From: Natronococcus sp. CG52
GTDB lineage: Archaea > Halobacteriota > Halobacteria > Halobacteriales > Natrialbaceae
Direction: 5' to 3'
Assembly: GCF_023913515.1 (NCBI RefSeq)
Contig: NZ_CP099391.1
Coordinates: 3,906,001 to 3,970,000, forward strand
Length of the DNA: 64,000 nt
Position 1 is the stretch's first letter; every line of letters begins with the position of its first letter. Made by a program: the position numbers and the translations under genes. Shown piece after piece: positions 16,207 through 25,280 of this stretch. A model generated the notes under the pieces. The model saw only the letters and a list, made by a program, of their open reading frames with translations. It made no database searches and was not told the origin of the DNA.

Positions 16207-18405
16207 ATGAACGTTGTAGCGCAGACGGAGGTGACGAGAGAGACGTACTGGGGACTCAGCAGCACGGAGTACGCGCTGTTCTATCTCCTCGCGACCGTTG
16301 TGGTCCTCGTATTCCTCTACGGTGTATACCAGCGGTTCGCCCGCTACACGGCGGGCGACGACGACCCGTTCGAACGACTCGACAACCTCCCGAGTCGAAT
16401 CGTCGGCGGGGCCAAGATCGTCCTCTCGAACGAGAAGCAGTTCAACAGGGACCTCTACGGCGGGCTGATGCACGCCTTCATCATGTGGGGCTTTCTGACC
16501 CTGCTGATCGCGACGACGATCCTCTTCATCGACGGCTACTTCTGGGAACCGTTCCAGGGCTCGTTCTGGGTCGGCGACTTCTACCTCGCCTACCAGTTCA
16601 TGGTCGACGCGATGGGGCTGCTGTTCGTCGTCGGCATCGGAATGGCGATGTACCGGCGCTACTGGGTCCGCAACGAGCGTCTCTGGGACCGCCACACGAG
16701 CGGCGAGGACGACGTCTTCATCTGGACGCTGTTCGCGCTGGGCGTCGGCGGCTTCCTGCTCGAGGGACTGCGAATCTACGCGACCGGGATGCCGGACCAC
16801 GAGATCGTCAGCTTCGTCGGCTGGGGACTCGCGCTCGTCTTTCAGGCGATCGGACTGCCGACGGTCGCCGGCACCGCGACCGATCCGAACCACGTCACGC
16901 TCGGCATTCTCGGCTTCAACGCCGAGACGTTTCACTGGCTGACGTGGTGGTCGCACTCGCTGATCGCCTTCTTCTTCATCGCGTGGATCCCCTACGCCAA
17001 GCCGTTCCACATGCTCTCCTCGTTCGCGAACGTCGTCACCCGCGACGAGAAGGCCGGCAAACGGCTGCCGAACGTTCCGTCGGATCTGGACGCGACCAAC
17101 GCGGAGGACATCGACGACTTCTCCTGGAAGGAACTGCTCGACCAGGACGCCTGTACCAAGTGCGGTCGCTGTTCCTCGGTCTGTCCCGCGAAGGCCTCCG
17201 ACCGACCGCTCGACCCGCGCAACGTCATCCTCGACCTGAAGAAGTACCGCGAGGAACGCGCCGAGGGCGGCGAGGAGCAGCCGATCATCGCCGACGGCGG
17301 CACGAGCGTCATCAACACGGAGACGATGGAGTCCTGCATGGCCTGTATGGCCTGTATGGACGCCTGTCCGGTCGAGATCGAGCACCTCCAATCGTTCACC
17401 CGGCTCAACCGCCAGATGACCGACCAGGGCGACGTCTCCTCGGGCATGCAGGACGTCTTCCAGAACGTCATGCAGAACGGCAACACGTTCGGCGACAGTC
17501 CCCGCAACCGGGCCGACTGGGCCGACGACCTCGAGTTCGACGTCACCGACGCCCGCGAGGAGGAGGTCGACTACCTCTGGTACGTCGGCGACTACCCGAG
17601 CTACGACGATCGCAACAAGCAGGTCGCTCGCTCGCTGGCGGCCATTCTCCAGGAAGCGGACGTCAGCTTCGGGATCCTCTTCGACGACGAGAAGTACGAC
17701 GGCAACGACATCCGTCGCGTCGGCGAGGAGTTCCTCTACATCGAACTCGCCGGCCACCACGTCGAAACGTGGGAGGACTGCGAGTTCGACAAGATCGTCT
17801 GCACCGACCCGCACTCCTACAACACGTTCAAAAACGAGTATCCGGAGCTCGACTTCGAGGAGTTCGCGGACGATCCGATGATGCCGTTCGAGTACGAGGA
17901 CGAGTGGAACGCCGACGGCGAGATCGACGTCCTTCACTGGACCCAGGCCGTCGAAGAACTCGTGACCGAGGGGAGCCTCGAGCTCACCGGCACCGAACTC
18001 GACTACACCGTCACCTACCACGATCCGTGTCACCTGGGTCGGTACAACGACGAGTACGAGGCCCCGCGCGAACTCATCGAGGCGACGGGCTGTACGCTCG
18101 ACGAGATGCCGCGCAACCGCGCCAACTCCTTTTGCTGCGGCGGCGGCGGCGGCGGCCTCTGGATGGAGTTCGACGAAGAGCCCAAGCCGAGCGAGGAGCG
18201 GATCCGGGAAGCGCTCGAGGACACCGACGCCGGTTCGGGCGTCGAGAAGTTCGTCGTCGCCTGTCCGATGTGCATGACGATGTACGAGGACGGCCGCAAG
18301 ACCGGCGGCTACGAGGACGATATCGAGGTCGTCGACGTCGCGGAGCTGATCGTCGAGGCGATCGGCGCCGAGAACGAGGCGAACCTCGAGGTCGCGGCCG
18401 ACTGA
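16207..18405 (+). CDS. Membrane Fe-S oxidoreductase of the EtfD/FadF (ETF:menaquinone) family
   Basis: 732 residues in three parts. Residues about 20-275 form a NarI/HdrE-like cytochrome b membrane domain with several His. Two ferredoxin-type [4Fe-4S] motifs follow (Cys316/319/322/326 and Cys377/380/383/387), then two HdrB-like CCG domains (HDPCHLGRY, FCCGGGGGG and VACPMCMTMY). This architecture is that of FadF and mycobacterial EtfD, which pass electrons from electron-transfer flavoprotein, and so from acyl-CoA dehydrogenases, to menaquinone. No etf or acyl-CoA dehydrogenase gene is adjacent here. I use the ATG at 16207 rather than a TTG two codons earlier. Confidence 0.85.
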   Translation: MNVVAQTEVTRETYWGLSSTEYALFYLLATVVVLVFLYGVYQRFARYTAGDDDPFERLDNLPSRIVGGAKIVLSNEKQFNRDLYGGLMHAFIMWGFLTLLIATTILFIDGYFWEPFQGSFWVGDFYLAYQFMVDAMGLLFVVGIGMAMYRRYWVRNERLWDRHTSGEDDVFIWTLFALGVGGFLLEGLRIYATGMPDHEIVSFVGWGLALVFQAIGLPTVAGTATDPNHVTLGILGFNAETFHWLTWWSHSLIAFFFIAWIPYAKPFHMLSSFANVVTRDEKAGKRLPNVPSDLDATNAEDIDDFSWKELLDQDACTKCGRCSSVCPAKASDRPLDPRNVILDLKKYREERAEGGEEQPIIADGGTSVINTETMESCMACMACMDACPVEIEHLQSFTRLNRQMTDQGDVSSGMQDVFQNVMQNGNTFGDSPRNRADWADDLEFDVTDAREEEVDYLWYVGDYPSYDDRNKQVARSLAAILQEADVSFGILFDDEKYDGNDIRRVGEEFLYIELAGHHVETWEDCEFDKIVCTDPHSYNTFKNEYPELDFEEFADDPMMPFEYEDEWNADGEIDVLHWTQAVEELVTEGSLELTGTELDYTVTYHDPCHLGRYNDEYEAPRELIEATGCTLDEMPRNRANSFCCGGGGGGLWMEFDEEPKPSEERIREALEDTDAGSGVEKFVVACPMCMTMYEDGRKTGGYEDDIEVVDVAELIVEAIGAENEANLEVAAD

Positions 18406-18446
18406 GTCGACTTCGGGGTTTCGATCGAGTACGCTTTTATTTCTCC

Positions 18447-18536
18447 GTTCCCGCCGACACCTCCGTTCCACTCGAGGACACTGTCTTCGTCGCGGGATGG
18501 GACGCCACCGTCTACGCGCTGCGGAGCGCGGACTGA
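18447..18536 (+). pseudogene. Possible remnant of a PQQ-type beta-propeller repeat
   Basis: The plus-strand frame ending in TGA at 18536 reads EDTVFVAGWDATVYAL, which matches one blade of PQQ/quinoprotein-like propellers (typically VYVGGWDGTVYAL). There is no start codon or further repeat, so it looks like the last blade of a lost gene. The stretch is short and could be chance. Confidence 0.35.
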
Positions 18537-18585
18537 GGCGCGGCTCTCGTCGAGAGCGACCGCGGACGGAGGACGAAAATCGAGA

Positions 18586-19314
18586 TTACGACGAGGAGGG
18601 TTCGGGCTGCGAACTCGAGTCCGCCGTCGCCTCGGCGGACTGAAGCTCGAGGACGTACTCGAGGAAGTTCTCGAACACCAGTTTCGCCTCGCAGGCGCGC
18701 TGGTAGTTCTCCTCGGTGATCTCCGCGAGCACGGACTCGCGGCGCTCGTCCGAGAGCTCCTTCTTGTGGACGAGGTCGCGGGCGGTCCTGGTATCGTACT
18801 CGGGGTGAAACTGGACGCCGAAGACCCGACCCTTGCGGAAGCCGTGGTTGGAGTAGCGGTTCTGTGCGAGCGGTTCGGCGCCGTCCGGGAGTGCGGAGAC
18901 CTCGTCGGCGTGACTCGTGAAGGCGGTGAAATCCCGGGAGATGCCGTCGAACAGTCGCGAGTCGCCGACCTGCTCGATCTCGCTGTAGCCGACCTCGTAC
19001 GCGCCCATGTCCTCGACGGTTCCGCCGAGGGCGTCCGCGAGCAGTTGGTGACCCCAACAGATGCCGAGGAACGGAATGTCGCGATCGATCGCCTCGCCGA
19101 CCCACTCCTTGGTCGGTTGAATCCACTCGTCGTCCCAGTAGACCGAGGACCGGGAACCGGTGACGACGGCCCCGTCGAAATCGAACGTCTCCGGCAGCGA
19201 CCCCTCGGTGACGTCGAATTCGGCGAGGGAAGCGTCGAGTTCGCGTCGGAAGTTTCGCGTCGTGTTCTCGTCCTGGTGCGACGCGTTCAGGACGGCAATA
19301 CGTAGCTGGCTCAT
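18586..19314 (-). CDS. Class I glutamine amidotransferase (GMP synthase GATase-like)
   Basis: 242 residues. The GATase triad is present: Cys in FLGICWGHQLLADALGG, and His/Glu in GVQFHPEYD. It lacks a synthetase domain, so it is either a glutaminase subunit or a peptidase-like relative (gamma-Glu hydrolase type). Residues after about 220 are a disordered SSSQPEPSSS tail. I take the ATG at 19314. No partner gene lies nearby. Confidence 0.85.
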   Translation of the reverse strand: MSQLRIAVLNASHQDENTTRNFRRELDASLAEFDVTEGSLPETFDFDGAVVTGSRSSVYWDDEWIQPTKEWVGEAIDRDIPFLGICWGHQLLADALGGTVEDMGAYEVGYSEIEQVGDSRLFDGISRDFTAFTSHADEVSALPDGAEPLAQNRYSNHGFRKGRVFGVQFHPEYDTRTARDLVHKKELSDERRESVLAEITEENYQRACEAKLVFENFLEYVLELQSAEATADSSSQPEPSSS

Positions 19315-19451
19315 CACCAATACGTGATTACTCCGTGGAAAAAGGTCTTCTGCCCCGCGCCGGCGTTGCCGCAACCGTGGAGCCGAAACGGAATCCGGAC
19401 TATCAACGGATCTGATAGAAGTCGAACGGAGCGAAAGCGACCAATCGGCAG

Positions 19452-20741
19452 TTACTCCCGGTAGTAGACGCCGTCCCCGTCCCGTCGAAATCGGCCGCCG
19501 GTGTCGAACCATCCGTCCGTGAACCGCCCGGTATCGTCGCCCCCGTCGGCCGATCCCGCAGAGCCGTGCTCGTCGCCCTCGTCGGTTCCCCGCTCCGTGC
19601 TCTCCCCTTCGTTCGAGTCGTCCTCCCGTTTCGCCTCCCTCGAGCCGGTCGCGTCGCCGGTATCGGCGGGGTTCACGTAGCCGTCGGCGACGACAGCCCC
19701 CGAAAGCTGGAGGGCTCCTTCGGCGGCGCCCTCGAGGACGGTACCCTCGTCGTCGACCAATCGGGCTCGACAGTCGAGTACCGGCCGTCCGATCTCGCCG
19801 TCCGCGCTCGGCTCGGAGACCGTTCGGCTCATCGCCGTGGGACACTCGAGCAGACCGTACGCGCGCGAGACGGAAACGTCGTACCCGAGAAGCGTCTCGA
19901 CCGCCTCTTCCTCGACCGTCCGGTCACAGATAGCGCGGTCGAGTCCCGCGAGCGCGGCAGCTCCCTCGGCGGCCGTAAGGTCGCGAACCGCCGCCGTCCG
20001 CCCGCTGAACACCGTCACGTCGTGTCGGTCGATCGCCGTCAGCGTGTCGCCGGGATCGAAGGCGCGATCGAGCAGGAGTCGGCCGCCGACGTACAACAGC
20101 GGCAACGCGGCGCGAAACAGCCCGTCGGAAGTCGACAGCGGATCGAGGACGATCCCCGAATCGCTCTTCGAGAGCCCCCACGTGATGATAGCGTTAATGC
20201 AGTTCCACTCGACCGTACTCGCGGAGAACGCGGCGACGGGGCGACCGGATGCGCCGTGGAGTGCGAGCAGCGGCGCGTCCGCGTCTGATGGTCGCTTGCG
20301 GGCGCCGACGGTCGACGTGTCCGCGTCGGCGAGTTGCTCGAGCGTGACGGTCCGGTCGGACGGAATCGATCGAACGAGGTCGCGCTGGGCCGCCTCGGCG
20401 ACGATGAGGGACGGATCGAGGGATTCGAACGGGCGTTTCACCGTCGTCGGCGTCAGTCGGTGCGAGATCGGTGCGAGCGTCGCTCCCAGTCGACGGCACG
20501 CGAACAGGAGTGCGACCGACGCGACGCGATTTCGCGTCACGAGACAGACGGTATCGCCGGGTCCGACGCCGTGTCCGGCGAGCGCACCGACAGTTCGATC
20601 GACGATCCGCGATAGTTCGGCGTAGGAAACCCGATCCTCGTGGACGGTTTCCGCGGGCGCGTAGAGGCGCTCTTCGGAGATGTCGATGACGGCCGTACGG
20701 TCCGGGGATCGTTCGGCGCGACGAGCCAGCGAAAGAGTCAC
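19452..20741 (-). CDS. Truncated, degenerate AMP-binding (ANL) enzyme homolog
   Basis: 429 residues from a GTG start, against 500-560 for acyl-CoA synthetases. The N-terminal ANL core is recognisable (VSYAELSRIVDRTVGALAGHGVGPGD, then FACRRLGATLAPIS) and an A5-like YGLLECP segment is present. The ATP-gripping motif, normally SGTTGxPK, reads HGASGRPVA, losing the Thr and Lys. The mobile C-terminal domain with its catalytic Lys is missing, and an acidic Ser/Gly-rich insert precedes the last DTGGRFRRDGDG stretch. Adenylation activity seems unlikely. Confidence 0.7.
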   Translation of the reverse strand: MTLSLARRAERSPDRTAVIDISEERLYAPAETVHEDRVSYAELSRIVDRTVGALAGHGVGPGDTVCLVTRNRVASVALLFACRRLGATLAPISHRLTPTTVKRPFESLDPSLIVAEAAQRDLVRSIPSDRTVTLEQLADADTSTVGARKRPSDADAPLLALHGASGRPVAAFSASTVEWNCINAIITWGLSKSDSGIVLDPLSTSDGLFRAALPLLYVGGRLLLDRAFDPGDTLTAIDRHDVTVFSGRTAAVRDLTAAEGAAALAGLDRAICDRTVEEEAVETLLGYDVSVSRAYGLLECPTAMSRTVSEPSADGEIGRPVLDCRARLVDDEGTVLEGAAEGALQLSGAVVADGYVNPADTGDATGSREAKREDDSNEGESTERGTDEGDEHGSAGSADGGDDTGRFTDGWFDTGGRFRRDGDGVYYRE

Positions 20742-20828
20742 GGATCAGATTTCGACGTCCGAACACGTAGTTCGGTGGGGCACAATCGCAAGCAGCGTGC
20801 CGGCCGAGCCTCGATGGAGTGGGAGTCG

Positions 20829-21629
20829 TTACTCGTCGGTCGCTTTCGTCTCGAGAAATCCGAGCAGTCGGTCGTTGACCGTTCGCGAGCGCTCGATAGT
20901 CGCGAGATGGGCCGCGCCCTCGAGCGGGACGAATTCCCCGCGCGGAAGCCCGTTCGCCAGCTCCCGGCCGGCGGACGGCTGAACGAGGGCGTCGTCCGTT
21001 CCGTGAAAGACTCGCGTCGGTTGGGTCACGGAGACGAGCGAGTCAGTCGCGTCGAACCCCTCGAGCGCGGCGGTCTGTGAAGCCCATCCCTCGCGGGTCG
21101 CGTCCCCTTCGGCACGCCAGTCGACGATGCCGTCGACGACCTCCGGCTGCTCGTCGAGAAAGTCGGCGGAGAGCCCCGCCTCGAGCGACGTTCGCAGTCC
21201 CGAACGATCGTCCGGCGACGCGAAGAGCGGTTCGAGGTCGAACGCGTCGCCGCGGGCGGCGGTGCCGAACAGCGACAGCGACTCGACGCGAGTCGAGGTT
21301 CGGGCTGCGGTGAGCGCGACCGCACCCCCGAGCCCCGCGCCGACGAGGTGGGCGTTTCGCGCGCCGATCGCCTCGAGGATCGTCTCGAGGTCGTCGACGA
21401 GCGTCTCCATGGCGTACGGTCCCTTCGGCGCGTCCGACCGGCCCGTCCCGCGGAGATCCCAGACGACCGTCTCGTACGGCCCGGTGAGCGCGGCGTGTTG
21501 CCACCCCCACGACCAGCCGCCGAGTCCGGCCTCGGGGACGAAGACGACGGGGACGTTCCCTCCATCTCCCCCGCTCTCGCCCTCGCGGCGGTAGTACAGC
21601 GAGACGCTTCCGTTCGATGCGGTGGGCAT
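20829..21629 (-). CDS. Alpha/beta-hydrolase fold protein with Gly at the nucleophile position
   Basis: 266 residues in the order typical of the fold: oxyanion region VPEAGLGGWSWGW, strand plus WDLRGTGRSD, nucleophile elbow, cap, acid in VFHGTDDALV, His in LEGAAHLATIE. The elbow reads VGAGLGG (residues 96-102), so the expected Ser of G-x-S-x-G is Gly99. Classical esterase activity would be lost, though some relatives use other chemistry or none. I start it at the ATG at 21629. Confidence 0.8.
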   Translation of the reverse strand: MPTASNGSVSLYYRREGESGGDGGNVPVVFVPEAGLGGWSWGWQHAALTGPYETVVWDLRGTGRSDAPKGPYAMETLVDDLETILEAIGARNAHLVGAGLGGAVALTAARTSTRVESLSLFGTAARGDAFDLEPLFASPDDRSGLRTSLEAGLSADFLDEQPEVVDGIVDWRAEGDATREGWASQTAALEGFDATDSLVSVTQPTRVFHGTDDALVQPSAGRELANGLPRGEFVPLEGAAHLATIERSRTVNDRLLGFLETKATDE

Positions 21630-21767
21630 ATCGAAACGAACGGGCGGATCGGGGAAAGAAGACGCGGTTCGACCCGAAACCATCGCGAGGGCGGCTCGAC
21701 CGCACGCGTCCCGCCCGATGGAACACATACGGGAAGAGTGATATGTTCTAGTTCGAACGAATGAGTT

Positions 21768-22385
21768 ATGGTTCCCGACGATCGATCGGATCGACCGCCG
21801 ATTCGAACCGCCTCCCGTCGACGGCTGCTCGCCTCCGGCGGCGTCGGACTTGCCGCGGCCCTCGCCGGCTGTGGCGACCTCCGAACGCGGACCCTCGCTC
21901 ACTCGGAGACGATCGAAGAGGACGGCGAAACCCACCTCGTTTTCGGCGGCGACGAGCGGATCGCCGAGGTCTCGTTTCTCGACCGGTGGAACACGGACGG
22001 GGGCCGTCCCCCGTACGGAATGAGACTCCACGCGTGGCACGCGGAGGACACGCACCTCGAGCGACTCCGCTACGAACTTCGACCGATCGACGTCGAACGC
22101 CCGCCGGAGTTCTCGCTCACCCGACCCGGCGGCGGTCCCTGGGAGCCGATCGAGTTTGCCAGCGGCGACGATCACGAGACGACGATCCTCAACGCACCCG
22201 AACTCGGCACCATCGGTCGCGGGTCGGTTGGGTTCGACCTCCTCGTCGAACCCTGGAACGACGACGCGTTCGACCTCCGCGTCGACGTCGAGGCGACGAT
22301 CGAATCGGGGGGCGTCCTCGGCCGAACGTACGAGATCGAGGGCCATTTGGTCCGAGCGCTCCCAGGATACGAACAGTTCGAGTGA
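21768..22385 (+). CDS. Tat-exported lipoprotein of unknown function
   Basis: 205 residues. The N-terminus has a twin-arginine signal (SRRRLLASGG) and a lipobox ALAGC at about residues 35-39, so the mature protein is lipid-anchored on the outer face. The mature part appears all-beta and has no recognised catalytic motif. Similar small Tat lipoproteins are common in haloarchaea. It is transcribed divergently from the alpha/beta-hydrolase gene. Confidence 0.75.
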   Translation: MVPDDRSDRPPIRTASRRRLLASGGVGLAAALAGCGDLRTRTLAHSETIEEDGETHLVFGGDERIAEVSFLDRWNTDGGRPPYGMRLHAWHAEDTHLERLRYELRPIDVERPPEFSLTRPGGGPWEPIEFASGDDHETTILNAPELGTIGRGSVGFDLLVEPWNDDAFDLRVDVEATIESGGVLGRTYEIEGHLVRALPGYEQFE

Positions 22386-22506
22386 CGGAACCGAGGATGC
22401 GATCGATCGCCGATCGCCGATCGGCGCCGAGTGAGAATCCGGCGGGTTCTCGCCCCGATCGCGGTCCAATCCCGCCGATCACCCTCGATCGACCGCGAAA
22501 ACCGAC

Positions 22507-23757
22507 TTAGGCCGCGAGGTACGACTCGGCCGCCGCGGCGAGCGCCTCGCCGGCTACGAGGACCTCGTCCCACTCGATGCTCTCCTCGGGGAAGTGCGCC
22601 TGTTCGACGCTCCCCGGTCCGAACAGGACGGTCGGAATCCCCGCTCGCACGTAGTGACGGCTGTCGGCGCCGTAGGTCGCACCATGACAGTCGGTCGCCT
22701 CGAGACCGGTGTCCTCCATCGCCGACTGTACCGCCCGAACCACCGGTTCGTCCGTCTCGACCTCGGCGGGTTCGAACTGGATCGAGAACCGCTCGAACTC
22801 GGGCGGCCGGGACTCGAGGAACGGATCCTCGGCGACGACTGCGGCCAGTCGTCGTTCGAACTCCCGTTCGACCTCGTCGACCGTTTCGCCCGGCGCCACG
22901 CCGATGCGAACCTCCGCCGTGAGTTCGTCCGCCACCGACGACGCCCAGCGACCCGCCTCGACCCGACCGAAACAGACCGGCCACGGGATCGGGAACTCCC
23001 CGTACAGCGGGTGCGTGACTCGCTCGCCGCGCTCTTCCTCGAGGGCCTCGAACGCCTGCCGAATCCGCTCGAACCGGGGAAGGACGGACTCGCCGTTCCA
23101 GCGCGTCGCCGCGTGGGCCGACCGCCCCTCGAGACGGAGCCGCTTCATCAGGCTCCCTTCGGTCGCCGTCACCGGCCGACAGTCAGTCGGTTCGGCGACG
23201 ATCGCCGCGTCGCGCGAGAACGGATACGGGTTCTCCAGGGCCGCGGCGGCCGCGCCGATGCCACCTTCCTCCTCGCCGGCGACGCTCTCGACGACGATCC
23301 GCCCGTCGAGCGAGGGATCGGACGACGCGAGGTGGCGCGCCGCGAACACGCAGGTCGCCAGTCCGCACTTCATGTCCGCCGCGCCGCGAGCGGTGAGCCG
23401 TCCGTCCGTCCACCGCGGCTCGAACGGATCCCCGTTCCAGCCGGTTCCCGGCGGAACGACGTCGACGTGGCCGTTCAACACCAGCGTCCGTCCCGACCCC
23501 GGATCGCCGAACTCGAGGACGCCCGCGACGCTCGGTCGGTCGGCCGTCTCGATCTCGTCGGGGTCGTCCGGAAACGACGGGTGCTCCGCGAGCGTCTCGG
23601 CGTCGGCCTCCCAGCGGTAGGTCTCGAAGCCGGCGGACTCGAGGAAGTCGTAGAGCCACTCCTGGGCGGCCGCCTCGTTCCCCGCGGTCGTCTCGAATCG
23701 ACACAGTTCGCCGGCGAACGACCGTAACTCCTCGTCCCACGTCGTCGCGAACTCCAT
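22507..23757 (-). CDS. M20-family metallopeptidase/deacylase (ArgE/DapE type)
   Basis: 416 residues. Zinc-site motifs of the M20 family are intact: NGHVDVVPPG, GAADMKCG (metal Asp) and AGEEEGGIG (catalytic and metal Glu), with the late His in EQAHFPEE. Members deacylate or hydrolyse small N-acyl amino acids or dipeptides; the substrate cannot be read here. I choose the ATG at 23757 over a GTG eight codons earlier because the family match begins there. Confidence 0.87.
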   Translation of the reverse strand: MEFATTWDEELRSFAGELCRFETTAGNEAAAQEWLYDFLESAGFETYRWEADAETLAEHPSFPDDPDEIETADRPSVAGVLEFGDPGSGRTLVLNGHVDVVPPGTGWNGDPFEPRWTDGRLTARGAADMKCGLATCVFAARHLASSDPSLDGRIVVESVAGEEEGGIGAAAAALENPYPFSRDAAIVAEPTDCRPVTATEGSLMKRLRLEGRSAHAATRWNGESVLPRFERIRQAFEALEEERGERVTHPLYGEFPIPWPVCFGRVEAGRWASSVADELTAEVRIGVAPGETVDEVEREFERRLAAVVAEDPFLESRPPEFERFSIQFEPAEVETDEPVVRAVQSAMEDTGLEATDCHGATYGADSRHYVRAGIPTVLFGPGSVEQAHFPEESIEWDEVLVAGEALAAAAESYLAA

Positions 23758-24151
23758 ACTCGAGTCAGGAAGTGACTTCACAAAATACCAGGGTATCCGA
23801 CGCGAAAGCGAGAACGAGAGTACCGGTGTTGCGTCGAGAGTCGACCGAAGCGGAGGGTTACGACGCTGTTCTGTCCGCCTCTCGCGCGACGCCGAGATCG
23901 CCGAGATCGGCAGGCGAAACGCCGAGTCGATAATCGGCGAGGGGGGAGCTTCGTCAGCGGAAACGCCGTACTCGACGAACGGTTCTATCAGCGCTACTAC
24001 CGCGTTCCCGTCGTCACGACGGGCCCGGCGGCCGAATCTTCACGGCGTCGACGGTAGCTGCCAGCCGGTTCGGTCGGTCGGTGCGGTCACGACATTTCGA
24101 TTACAAGAAGCGTCCGAACTTATTTTCGAGAGCAGCGTACCGTGGCACGGT
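23758..24151. other. Intergenic region with possible coding remnant
   Basis: About 394 bp between the peptidase and acetamidase starts. A plus-strand frame near 23945-24057 reads GGSFVSGNAVLDERFYQRYY without a start codon, and a different frame just upstream reads DAEIAEIGRRNAESIIGEGG. This could be a frameshifted relic of a lost gene; I do not recognise the family. The acetamidase promoter (TTATTTT, 24120-24126) lies at its right end. Confidence 0.35.
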
Positions 24152-24152
24152 A
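24138..24152. promoter_or_regulatory. 15-bp palindrome overlapping the acetamidase start
   Basis: TACCGTG-G-CACGGTA is a perfect palindrome with 7-bp arms and a one-base centre, lying where transcription should start (18-25 nt after TTATTTT) and ending on the A of the ATG. Its minus strand contains TGCCACGGTA, 9 of 10 bases of the TGCCACCGTA shared by the two NrpR-like sites. Confidence 0.5.
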
Positions 24153-25138
24153 TGGCAAAACAGCATCACGGCTATCGGGTCGACTACTATCTCGGCGACG
24201 GCGACCACAACATCCACAACGCGTGGGACAACAGCCTCGAGCCCGTACTCACGGTAGAGCCCGGCGACGTCGTCCGGTTCGAGTGCCGCGACGCCGTCGA
24301 CGGCCAGGTGACGATCGAGTGCGGTCCGGAGGAGTTCTCGAACGTCAGCTTCGACCCCGTCCACCCGCTGACGGGCCCCGTCGGCGTCGAGGGAGCCGAA
24401 CCGGGCGACGCCCTCGTCGTCGAACTGCTCAGCCTCCAGCACAAGGGGTGGGGATACACCGGCTTCCTTCCGGGCGAGATGGGACTCGGACTCCTGCCGG
24501 AAGAGTTCCCGGAGGCCGGCGTTCACATCTGGGACCTCGAGGACGACGTCGGTCACTTCGTCGACGGGATCGAGGTGCCCCTCGACCCGTTCCCGGGCAC
24601 CATCGGCGTGGCACCCGCCGAGGAGGGCGAACACGAAACGCTCCCGCCGCGGGACGTCGGCGGCAATATGGACGTCAAACACATGACGGCGGGTTCGACC
24701 GTCTCCCTTCCCGTCGAGGTCGACGGCGCCCTGTTCTCGATCGGCGACTGTCACGCCGCTCAGGGCGACGGCGAGGTTTCCGTGACGGGCATCGAGGCGC
24801 CGATGTTCGTCACCGCCCGATTCGGACTGAAGAAAGACGCCGGAATCGAACAACCCCAGTTCGAGACCGACGGCCCGTTCACGCCGACCGGGCGGGACGA
24901 GCGGATGTACGGAACGACCGGCATCGCCGACGACCTGATGGAGGCGGCGCGACTCGCGGTGCGACACATGATCGATCACCTCCACGAGGAGCGCGGCCTC
25001 TCGAGGGGCGAGGCCTACATCCTCTGTTCGGCCGCCGTCGACCTGAAGATCAACGAAATCGTCGACGCGCCGAACTGGGTCGTCTCGGCGTACCTTCCCG
25101 AGAGTATCTTCCCGGAGCAGGAGAACGGCGACTCCTGA
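24152..25138 (+). CDS. Acetamidase/formamidase family amidase
   Basis: Hydrolyses short-chain amides such as formamide or acetamide, releasing ammonia. The 328 residues match the FmdA_AmdA family: the GDxHN start region (YLGDGDHNIHNAWDNS), the GNMDVKHMTAGST block and SIGDCHAAQGDGEV are characteristic. It is soluble and monocistronic, behind a TTATTTT box, with a palindrome over the start, so expression is probably controlled, plausibly by nitrogen supply. Confidence 0.9.
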   Translation: MAKQHHGYRVDYYLGDGDHNIHNAWDNSLEPVLTVEPGDVVRFECRDAVDGQVTIECGPEEFSNVSFDPVHPLTGPVGVEGAEPGDALVVELLSLQHKGWGYTGFLPGEMGLGLLPEEFPEAGVHIWDLEDDVGHFVDGIEVPLDPFPGTIGVAPAEEGEHETLPPRDVGGNMDVKHMTAGSTVSLPVEVDGALFSIGDCHAAQGDGEVSVTGIEAPMFVTARFGLKKDAGIEQPQFETDGPFTPTGRDERMYGTTGIADDLMEAARLAVRHMIDHLHEERGLSRGEAYILCSAAVDLKINEIVDAPNWVVSAYLPESIFPEQENGDS

Positions 25139-25169
25139 GCCGACGATTCGGTCCGCAGGTTGCAATCGC

Positions 25170-25265
25170 TCAGCCGTCGAGGAACCGCTGAAGGCGTCCG
25201 GGGATCTTCGAGGGGGTTACCCGACCGACGGCGGTTGGACCGCCACCCGATGTGAAGTCCGCCGG
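25170..25265 (-). pseudogene. Diverged copy of the alaS 3' end
   Basis: Read on the minus strand this gives PADFTSGGGP ... RLQRFLDG and a TGA stop, matching the AlaS C-terminus [10 protein letters not shown] ... VVRQVLDA at 26417 onward. From stop to the shared block the two differ by exactly one codon (91 versus 94 nt), and about 36 nt around GAAGTCCGCCGGA are roughly 85% identical by eye. It has no gene of its own and joins directly to the vWA fragment. Confidence 0.55.
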
Positions 25266-25280
25266 ATCGTCACCGCCGCT

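Noticed and set aside
16183-18471. 762-codon open frame antisense to the Fe-S oxidoreductase
   Set aside because: It mirrors a clear gene; repetitive Val/Asp/Arg composition is typical of an antisense frame in high-GC DNA, with no motif.
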